Shown here: positions 55,801 to 64,000 of the stretch, in pieces
Layout of the letters: the number at the start of each line of letters is the position of its first letter
Numbering within the stretch: position 1 is the stretch's first letter
Position numbers and translations under genes: made by a program
The notes under the pieces: model-generated
Told to the model about the DNA's origin: nothing
Seen by the model: only the letters and a program-made list of their open reading frames with translations
Databases searched by the model: none
Assembly: GCA_029204045.2 (NCBI GenBank)
Contig: CM055077.1
Location: 17,064,584 to 17,128,583, forward strand
Length of the DNA: 64,000 nucleotides
Direction of reading: 5' to 3'
From: Tillandsia leiboldiana
Taxonomy: Eukaryota; Streptophyta; Magnoliopsida; Poales; Bromeliaceae

Positions 55801-56172
55801 AAGTAATTAAAAAGTTTAAGTTGACTTGAAATAAGTTAGAGTTAAAGTTGATCCCTGATCAATATGTTTGATTCAGGTCTATCCAGTTTGCATCTGGTTC
55901 TGAGCATACAGTTGATTCAGTTTAGTCGCCTGCGATTTGTCAGGTGGGTTTATCTTCGGTCCGGGCTTTATCATTTCGGCCCTCTGTGTACGGTATTGGT
56001 TGGACCCCTGTTTTTGGTAGCTTAACTATTACTTTGAGCCTGCCTTCCTTTTGATTCAGTTTATACTGCTTCATGCCTGAGTTATGACTTTTATCAGTTA
56101 TCTGTTACTTTACATGATTGAGTAGAGATTTGCTGTTGATCTTATGTTGAGTTGAGATTTGCCTTTGATTAG

Positions 56173-56450
56173 TTGCTGATTATTCCTGCATGAGAGTTGA
56201 GATTCAGTTGATTCTGATATTGCATCCTTGATTGGATTAGTTGCTGATTATTCCTGCATGAGAGTTGAGATTCAGTTGATTCTGATATTGCATCCTTGAT
56301 TGGATTAGTTGCTGATTATTCCTGCATGAGAGTTGAGATTCAGTTGATTCTAATATTGCATCCTTGATTGGATTAGTTGCTGATTATTCCTGCATGAGAG
56401 TTGAGATTCAGTTGATTCTGATATTGCATCCTTGATTGGATTGTTTCGGC
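56173..56450. repeat. 68-bp minisatellite x4 in solo LTR
   Basis: Four near-identical 68-bp units starting TTGCTGATTATTCCTGCATG (56173, 56241, 56309, 56377). Confidence 0.93.
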
Positions 56451-56509
56451 TTGTTGTTCATCCGTTATGCTGCTAAATACATGATTTTATTAAATAAATG
56501 TTTTTACCG

Positions 56510-56655
56510 AGCTTCGTAGGGTAGCCTGAGTCTGTTCTTGTTTGATAGGACAAGGGCAACGCTCTTCGAGGATTGGACCTAAAACCTGCCGAGCTTCGTA
56601 GGGTAGCCTGAGTCTGTTCTTGTTTGATAGGACAAGGGCAACGCTCTTCGAGGTT
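56510..56655. repeat. About 76-bp tandem duplication in solo LTR
   Basis: Two copies of CCGAGCTTCGTAGGGTAGCC..GCTCTTCGAGG(A/T)TTGGAC. Confidence 0.9.
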
Positions 56656-57365
56656 TGGACTTTTCAAAATGTTTTTCTCAAAAACATGTGTTTGGTCTGC
56701 ATGTCTGGTTAGTCTGCATGATCGGTATTCAGTTGTTGTTGTTGATATTGCATTGAGTTGAGATTTGTTGAGATGTTGATATCACTGTTGCATCCCAGAG
56801 GGGATTGTTCTAGCTTTTTGCCGATTACCCGGTCTGTAGACCGTGAGCTTGAGCATTCGCATTGATCGCCCGCACCGCTGTACTTCACGAACATATCCGA
56901 GGTCGCTCCTCGTGTGCTTTGTTCTTTGCCGGTAAAGTGGTCTGTTGAAAGGCCCGTGACTCCCAATGGGAGAATGTCAGCTAGGTTGGTGCTAGTTTGG
57001 GCATATTCCCTGAGGTCTTGATGACCAATATGGTGGCTTCTGATTGGGTAACTTGTTATTTCAGTTGTTGATGCATATGTGCCTGTTCAGCCTGCTTTTA
57101 TCATAACTCATGATTTTTGCTATCCTCAAATACAGTTCCATGATTATATATCTGCCTATCCTAACTGTGATCTCCATGATTATATATCTGCATATCCTAA
57201 CTGTGATCTCCATGATTTTATATCTGTTGATCTCCATGTGCCTAACTGTTATCTTAACTGTGATCATTGCTTATCCCAACTGTGATTATATATATCTGCT
57301 GATCTTCATAAAGTATATATTTGTTATTCTAACCCCTGATTATTACTATCCTCTAGTATTGTATA

Positions 57366-57411
57366 CCAGTAGGTACGATCTGCTATTTCTCGGCTCGTCG
57401 TGCCCACTGGG
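57366..57411 (+). other. LTR hairpin, copy B
   Basis: Identical stem and loop to copy A although the surrounding LTRs differ in length. The following small stem is GATACAC/GTGTGTC. Confidence 0.7.
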
Positions 57412-57794
57412 ATACACTCCGGTGTGTCTCACACCCTCGGGTGACTGTTTTTCAGGTCGAGCGGGTGTTGGGATGTCGGGACGAATTGGCGAGATATCGA
57501 TATAGAGGTTGACCCTGGACAGCCGAAAAGTTATGTAATAGATGTTTGAGAAAAAGGAATTTGTATTCAGTTGTATATTTGTAAAGAAATTTGTATTTTG
57601 TAGTACGTAGTTAGTACTCTGATGTTTGTTGCCAAGCTAGCCGTGCATATATAGAAAATGCTCAATACCATAGGGGATTGGGACTCTTCTATATATGTGG
57701 CGGTCTGTCATTACCCTGGATGATTTGCAACTCTGAAAAAAAAAAAAATAAATAAAAAAAAGTATACACTGGTTTTGAACTCGGGGCGTGACAG

Positions 57795-57798
<4 letters not shown>

Positions 57799-57876
<78 letters not shown>
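57799..57876. repeat. (TA)n microsatellite
   Basis: About 40 TA units directly after the solo LTR target site. The TSD GTTAT shows insertion at the TA tract edge. Confidence 0.95.
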
Positions 57877-57878
<2 letters not shown>

Positions 57879-58371
57879 CATAACAGGAGTCCCGGTCTAA
57901 CGGTAATCCGGATTTCCTATGACGGCTCCATCTCCGGGGATAAGGGAATAGAGAGGAAACATCCCGCTTTTTGCAGATTGCGCACAAGCACGAATCGAAA
58001 GGAAGAACCATCGTCTACAACTAATTTTAGGAAATTAAAAATCATGACAGAAGGTACGATCTAAAGTTTTAATTTGGTATTACATGTGGTATCAGAGACA
58101 AACATTTTGACGTATTTTCGTTTCTTTTAGATTTCATTTATTTTTCTTTTCATTTAAAATAATAATAATAATAATAAATTTTTATCGCCAATTGGATTAC
58201 GTAAGTGGTGGCGTTGATCGGTCCCATCGGAACCTGCATTCGGAGGAAGGCACCACCGCCGCCGCGACCGCATTAGGCACCCCACAAGGGGTTGTATAGT
58301 GCAGCCTTTTTGGGGCTGCACGTGGTAGCCCATGTTGGGACTTCAACCTGAAAAAAAAAAAAAAAAAATAT

Positions 58372-58374
<3 letters not shown>
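57877..58374. other. Retroelement-like leader debris
   Basis: Contains ATGTGGTATCAGAGACAAAC (58086 on), a primer-site-like sequence, and a GC-rich GCACCACCGCCGCCGCGACC block. It may be the 5' end of another LTR/TRIM element, but no LTR pair was found. Confidence 0.35.
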
Positions 58375-58403
<29 letters not shown>

Positions 58404-58405
<2 letters not shown>

Positions 58406-59037
58406 GGCAATTTCCTACCTACCCCTAAAAATTTTTCTGTTTTCATATTTACCCCTCTTAGAAGGCTAATATTAAAACTACCATTCTTACGTTCCAACTT
58501 CTTTCCAAAATACCCCTGAAGTTAAACTCTGTTAGTGTACCGTTTGGAACTGCCGTTATCTGTGTGTAATTACTATTTTGCCCTTTCAAATATACCATAA
58601 ACCCTAAAACCCTAAAACCCTAAACCCCTAAACCCTAAAACCCTAAACCCTAAACCCTAAAACCCTAAACCCTAAACCCTAAAACCCAAAAAAATTCTAA
58701 ACCCTAAACCCTAAACCCTAGAACCCTAAAAAATTCTAAACCCTAGAACCCTAAAAAACCCTAAACCCTAGAACCCTAAAAAAACCCTAAACCCTAAACC
58801 CTAAAACCCTAAAAAATCCTAAACCCTAAATCCTAAACCTGGGCAAAATAGGTATATCTGATAGTTTTCAACTCCGATTATTATTTAACTTTAGTTTAAC
58901 CCTAGTTAACTTAACAAAAGGAAATGGTAGGGGTATTTTTAATAACGGTGGAACGTATGAAGGGTATATTGAAAAGGAAAAAATAAGAGGGGTAAATCAG
59001 ATATTTCTTCATATTTCCGGGGTACACAAGCAATTAT

Positions 59038-59040
<3 letters not shown>
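58404..59040. mobile_element. TA-flanked MITE with telomere-like core, copy 2 (inverted)
   Basis: Reverse-complement relative of 48596-49203 with the same ends and flanking modules. Its core 58600-58840 is a degenerate (CCCTAAA)n array, rearranged relative to copy 1. (TA)n lies on both sides (58373-58403, 59041-59104). Confidence 0.78.
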
Positions 59041-59107
<67 letters not shown>

Positions 59108-59219
59108 TTGTGACTCATCATTGTAAATAAAATCTATATCAAAATTATGTATGACGTTTTGTTTAAGTTATATATGATTTTTTACTACTCATTTATTTAT
59201 TTATTCATGACTATATATA

Positions 59220-60856
59220 GGGTTTTTTTTGAAAATGACCCTGTAAAAATTTTTATTTGGAAAAATAGCCTCAAAAAATTTGTATTTGCAAAAATAGTTC
59301 TATACCCGCCAACTGGGCGCCACGTGTGCCTGCCACGTGGGCGGGACGGATGACGCGCTAGAGCGCGTGTCTTAACACGCGCTCTGAGAACGCGTGTTTA
59401 GACACGCGTTCCCAGAGCGCGTGTTTAGATTTTTTTTAATTTTTTTTTTAAATTTTTTTTTTATAAATTTGATTCTTTCTCAAACAAACGGATTTATTAT
59501 TTTTTTTTTTAAAAAAATAAGTCAAAAAATATCTACCTAGAAAAAATAAATTTTACATTCTAATTTTTATTTTTTTATTTATTAAATATTTATATATTAT
59601 TTTATATATTTTATATATTTTTAAATTATCTCAAATAAATGGATTTTTTTATTATTATTTTCGTACCGCAAAAAAAATTTATTTTTATCCTTTTGACGGA
59701 AAAAAAAAAAATTCGCCAAAAGGATAAAAATAAATTCCTTTTTGCGGTATGAAAAAAAAAATAAAATAAAATATCCGTTTGTTTAAAAAAATTTAAATAT
59801 ATAGAAAATATATAAAATAATATATAAATATTTAATAAATAAAAATATTTTTTTTTCACCAAAGAATAAAAATAAATTTCTTTTTGCAGTACGAAAAAAA
59901 TAAAATAAAATATTCGTTTGTTTCAGAAAATTTAAAAATATAAAAAATATATAAAATAATATATAAATATTAAATAAGTAAAAAAAATAAAAAATAGAAT
60001 GTGGAACTCAATTTTATTTGCAAAAAACAAGGGCTTTTTATTTGCAAAAATAGCCTCAAAAAATTTGTATTTGCAAAATTGAGTTCCACATTCTATTTTT
60101 TATTTTTTTATTTATTAAATATTTATATATTATTTTATATATTTTTTATATTTTTAAATTTTCTGAAACAAAGGGATATTTTTTTTTTTTTTCGTACTGC
60201 AAAAGGAAATTTATTTTTATCCTTTGATGAAAAAAAATGTTTTTATTTATTAAATATTTATATATTATTTTATATATTTTCTATATTTTTAAATTTTTTT
60301 AAATAAACGGATATTTTATTTTATTTTTTTTTTCATACCGCAAAAAGAAATTTATTTTTATCCGAAATTTTTTTTTTCCGTCAAAAGGATAAAAATAAAT
60401 TTTTTTTTGTTGTACGAAAATAATAATAAAAAAATCCATTTATTTGAGATAATTTAAAAATATAAAAAATATATAAAATAATATATAAATATTTAATAAA
60501 TAAAAAAATAAAAAGTAGAATGTGAAATTTATTTTGTCTAGGTAGATATTTTTTTGACTTATTTTAAAAAAAAAAATCCGTTTGTTTGAGAAAGAATCAA
60601 TTTTATAAAAAAATAAAAAAAAAATTAAAAAAAAAACGTTCGGAGGAGGCGTCTAAACACGCGCTCTGGGAACGCGTGTCTAAACACGCGTTCTCAGAGC
60701 ACGTGTTCAACTCGCTCCAGCTCATCTGTCCCGCCCATGTGGCGGGCACACGTGGCGCCCAGTTGGCGGGTATAGGGCTATTTTTCCAAATACAAATTTT
60801 TTGAGGCTATTTTTGCAAATAAAAATTTTTACAGGGTCATTTTCAAAAAAAGCCCC
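59220..60856. mobile_element. Foldback element (1.64 kb, long inverted termini)
   Basis: The outer arms contain TTTGAAAATGACCCTG, CGCCACGTG and ACACGCGTTC-type blocks on the left and their inverse on the right (60640-60856), over 200 bp each. The inner AT-rich arms also pair, around a centre near 60045. Putative 8-bp target duplication TATATATA/TATAAATA. No transposase frame. Phe/Leu-rich frames are AT-tract translations. Confidence 0.8.
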
Positions 60857-61106
60857 TATAAATAGTGTGTTTAGCTTAATTTTTTATTTTAAACACACAT
60901 ACGATGATCATAAAAATTTAGAGTAGTGTATATATAGATTTCATACCGTTTATAAATTTTGAGTCACATAAAGTTGTATAAATTTTTTTTTTATACTTTC
61001 CGCTGTGTTTAGGAATAGTATGAAATATTGGATCATTCGATGTCATATAAAGATTTGTGAGATCAACTATGTTTAGGGCCTGTTTTACACCCCTATGTAT
61101 AACGGA
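60857..61106. other. Short spacer without feature
   Basis: AT-rich; nothing recognised. Open frames here are shadows of the following inverted repeat. Confidence 0.4.
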
Positions 61107-62397
61107 GAACCTCCACATCAACATAAGAACGTAGCTGTCCGCCGGCGACCACGGTAATTCCATATCTAGGAGGAGGTAAGGAAAATTGTGCGCAGATTTT
61201 GTGAAGTAAAAGGCGAAAGTTGATGCCGACGTTTATGGTCGATGCCATTTATATAGTCAAACGTAAGCTGTCGAAAAATACACGCCGAACTTGTGTTTTA
61301 GATTACATGTTTGTTTTACATAGTATGATAGTCATGTGTTTTAACTCAATTAACAGACGCATAATATAATATATTAAATGATGAATAGAAAAATAATTGT
61401 AGATAATAATAAAATTATAATAAAAAAATATCAAAAGTAAACACGATAAGAATAGACAATACAGTAAAATTTGTTAGAAGCACAAAGTTGTATTAGAACT
61501 TACAGTACCACGGAAGCAAAACAATTGTTCCAAATCCACGTCACTTTCGGTGTTATCAAGTTTTCTACCCTTAGATCAACCCCTTTTCCAACCACCTATT
61601 AAACCCAAGGGCCCCACTATCATCTCAACCACATATTTTTTAATCCAATGGTTAAAAACTTAATAGCACTAATGACTTGGTACTATTACAGTTGGTTTAC
61701 TTAATGAGTGATGGAATATGAATTCTTTTCTTTTTTGTAGTTATTGAAGTTGTGCTACTCTGTGCAATAAAATTATGTTGTTAGCTGTACATACATTCAT
61801 GTAAAGTCTCATGATTTTTGTAATTTATGCTCGATGCCTTGATGAATAATCGCTAATTTCACTTACTGTAGATTATAGTCAATACAAGAGTTGTCAATTT
61901 ATTCTATTTCTATTTAATTAATGTAATTTTTTTCTTTTTCAGGAAAGTGACGTGGATTTGGAACAATTGTTTTGCTTCCGTGGTACTGTAAGTTCTAATA
62001 CAACTTTGTGCTTCTAACAAATTTTACTGTATTGTCTATTCTTAGCGTGTTTACTTTTGATATTTTTTTATTATAATTTTATTATTATCTACAATTATTT
62101 TTCTATTCATCATTTAATATATTATATTATGCGTCTGTTAATTGAGTTAAAACACATGACTATCATACTATGTAAAACAAACATGTAATCTAAAACACAA
62201 GTTCGGCGTGTATTTTTCGACAGCTTACGTTTGACTATATAAACGTCGGCATCGACCATAAACGTCGGCATCAACTTTCGCCTTTTACTTCACAAAATCT
62301 GCGCACAATTTTCCTTACCTCCTCCTAGATATGGAATTACCGTGGTCGCCGGCGGACAGCTACGTTCTTATGTTGATGTGGAGGTTCCTAGGAGTAC
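61107..62397. repeat. Large inverted repeat (arms about 0.45 kb, loop 0.39 kb)
   Basis: Left arm 61107-61548 and right arm 61943-62397 are near-perfect reverse complements, differing by a few bases and small indels (one around the ATATAAACGTCGGC repeat). The loop 61549-61942 includes part of the small MITE family. The right arm contains a TATA-like ACTATATAAACG and the start of the gene at 62243-62849. Confidence 0.93.
61555..61698. mobile_element. Partial small MITE in the hairpin loop
   Basis: Shares AACCACCTATTAAACCC, CCCCACTATCATCTCAACCA and the GGTACTATTACAG end with the MITEs at 11676 and 48287. The left end is missing. Confidence 0.5.
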
Positions 62398-62849
62398 CCG
62401 ATTTATGGAAATAATTACATGTTGGGGGGGTTTGTTTTCGGAAACAATCTGAGGAGGACTCTGCACGTGTTGCTATCAAGAGGCTCTGTGATGAACTTGG
62501 CTTTGAAGTTAAAGATGTTAATTATGATGACAAAAAAACTTACAAAGAATTATACGAACGTATTTGTGATGAACATACAGAATTTCGTGATGAGTATGAG
62601 ATGCTTAACTTGGACTTTGATCTTCTTAAGAAAAGCTATAATATTTTAATTGAGGAAAAAAAATAAATTGTTTCTTAATTGAAGGAGATTATGGATGGTA
62701 TTGCTAGATGCTATACCTTGGTTAATCACCCTACCTCTGGTCCAATAGATGTAGAATCAACAGTCGAAGCGGTAATATTGGGTGATAAAGAAACAACGTC
62801 AACAACCGAGGAAGATCCTGAAGCTCCCCCCGGTTATTATAGGATCTAA
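62243..62849 (+). pseudogene. Unknown small gene with charged coiled-coil-like part, frame broken
   Basis: Frame 1 reads LPPPRYGITVVAGGQLRSYV and DVEVPRSTRFMEIITCWG (62315-62430). After a run of seven G (62424-62430) the sense moves to another frame: RKQSEEDSARVAIKRLCDEL, KTYKELYERICDEHTEFRDE, ending EEKK at a TAA (62664). The same frame resumes after two stops with MDGIARCYTLVNHP and ends PEAPPGYYRI at 62849. I recall uncharacterised plant proteins of this layout, but no function is known to me. SARVAIKRLCDELG faintly resembles the end of a dsRNA-binding domain. An overlapping short ORF from ATG 62331 is an alternative reading. Confidence 0.45.
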
Positions 62850-64000
62850 TTGGGTTATTTTGTTTATGTTTTCTATCGACTTATCCACTATGTTTTTAGG
62901 TTTGTTTATTTTGTTTATGTTTTTAGGTTCGTTTTTAGGTTTGGTTACAGAAACTGCAGTTGTAAATTTTGTTAAAACTCTTTATGTGGGATGACGAGAT
63001 AATCTTAATATAGTTATGTTTCTTTTTAATGTTTCAGTTTAAGGCTCAATTGGATAGTTAAGTTTACTCTTTTCTTATAAAATGATGACTTCTTTTTATT
63101 GGTTTAACCAGAGTCCATAAGGCCCAGCACATTGAATAAGAGGAATGATTAGGTGGTAGAGAGTAGGATGAACTGAGAGGAGTTTTATACACTATTGTAT
63201 TATTGGATTGTGATGTAGCTTAATGACATGTAGATCTGAGCCGATCTCCTTTTAATAGTTCTAGGAATTGGGAATCAATATAACTTATGTATTTTTATTG
63301 CTTTTTGTCAAGACAAAGTAATTGCATCTATTAAGGAAACTTAAAGGATTGTGTTGCTTTTCAAACTATTATTTTGAGGACTTGCTGTTGCTCTTGCTGC
63401 TTCTATTATTGTTGCTTCTTCTATTTCTTCTTTTACTTAATTATAGATCTTGATTTTAATGTATATTTTCTTCTATTTCTTGATTCTCTGCAAGAAAAAA
63501 TAAAGAATGAAGAAACTCTATGTTGGAAGCTATGCATAATATATAGTGCAAAGTACAACCACCCTAATATTGCCGAAGTTCTAATTATGTCATGCTCAAA
63601 TTAATTAAGCCAACTCAAGGGAAAAAATGTTTATGAATTTTATAATTTCTCCTTAAATATTAAGTATTTGATAAAAAAAAAAACCTTATGTACAATAAAC
63701 ATGATTAAATGGTTTAACAAAGTAGTTTTGCCCAGAATTCTTTCTAAACATATTAGCTGGATCCAGATGACATATGTTCAATTTGGCAAGCCACCTGAAT
63801 CTACGGTTCTCAATGGATCAAGGCAAGCACATGTTGCCAGATAAAATGGAAATAATACCACTATCTGGTTTAGCTTCAATTTTTGCTTAGATGCTATGAA
63901 AATAATTCCATATATTTTAGGTGTGGGATACATCATGAAAAGGATAAAGAGAAGTGATTCTGCTTGGTAGGCACCACGGTAGGGAGCGGACCACATAATT
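62850..64000. other. AT-rich stretch without supported gene
   Basis: Short frames on both strands, none with recognisable domains. Contains TTTTTAGGTTTG-type repeats at 62880-62945 and a CTTCTTCT-rich tract at 63370-63480. Confidence 0.4.

Larger units (their letters stand above)
52818..57793 (+). mobile_element. Solo gypsy-type LTR (4976 bp)
   Basis: TGTAGTAACC..GGGGCGTGACA with perfect 5-bp target duplication GTTAT (52813-52817 and 57794-57798). Related blocks to the 42.3-kb LTR occur at both ends and at the hairpin 57366-57411, but the two LTRs differ in length and middle. No internal domain, so it is a solo LTR. Confidence 0.93.

Noticed and set aside
56173..56450. CRISPR-like array of 68-bp units
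   Set aside because: Units are contiguous with no unique spacers; an ordinary minisatellite in a plant LTR.
59626..60306. Phe/Leu/Ile-rich membrane-like frames
   Set aside because: They translate the AT-only arms of the foldback element.

Overview
This is nuclear DNA from a flowering plant. The split genes have GT-AG introns, and the repeats are those of a plant genome: Ty3-gypsy LTRs with an iMet-tRNA primer site, copia, hAT MITEs, PIF/Harbinger, MULE, TA-targeting MITEs and a 5S-bearing TRIM. A monocot is the best guess from protein flavour and repeat types, but the species cannot be fixed from sequence alone. No prokaryotic or viral system is present. CRISPR arrays, operons and toxin genes were looked for and not seen.

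The one intact gene is XPB (ERCC3-type helicase of TFIIH) on the minus strand, 38172 down to 3056. I could join 18 exons with consistent phases into 2304 nt, giving 767 codons plus stop. All helicase motifs are present. The coding sequence is about 7% of the 35-kb locus. The rest is introns swollen by transposons: intron 2 (13.4 kb) holds a Harbinger MITE, a solo LTR nested in another solo LTR, and a decayed Harbinger element with a hAT element inside its transposase. Intron 7 holds copia debris and a hAT MITE, intron 10 a hAT MITE, and intron 13 (7.4 kb) a hAT element and a degenerate gypsy element with another hAT MITE in its LTR.

Upstream of the XPB ATG (38.5-39.5 kb) lies a three-exon remnant of a SMARCAL1-type HARP domain, then a GC-rich promoter-like block. 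Further out are a CACTA end, a hAT element (40.9-42.0 kb), a second partial copy of XPB exon 1/intron 1 (42.1-42.3 kb), and a non-autonomous gypsy element with a 3.8-kb LTR and only 0.9 kb of interior (42.3-47.9 kb).

From 48 to 61 kb there is almost only repeat. It includes two inverted copies of a TA-flanked element with a degenerate telomere-repeat core, an orphan promoter of ribosomal-protein type (49.65-49.92 kb), a LINE fragment, a Cassandra-like TRIM carrying a 5S rRNA-like segment, a 5-kb solo LTR with perfect target duplication, and a long foldback element. At 61.1-62.4 kb a 0.45-kb inverted repeat sits on the promoter and 5' end of a small broken gene of unknown function.

The left edge (1-2.6 kb) holds a gypsy LTR that interrupts a MULE-derived reading frame with a zinc knuckle and a plant-mobile-domain-like segment. 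Most non-XPB open frames in the window are repeat translations or transposon debris.
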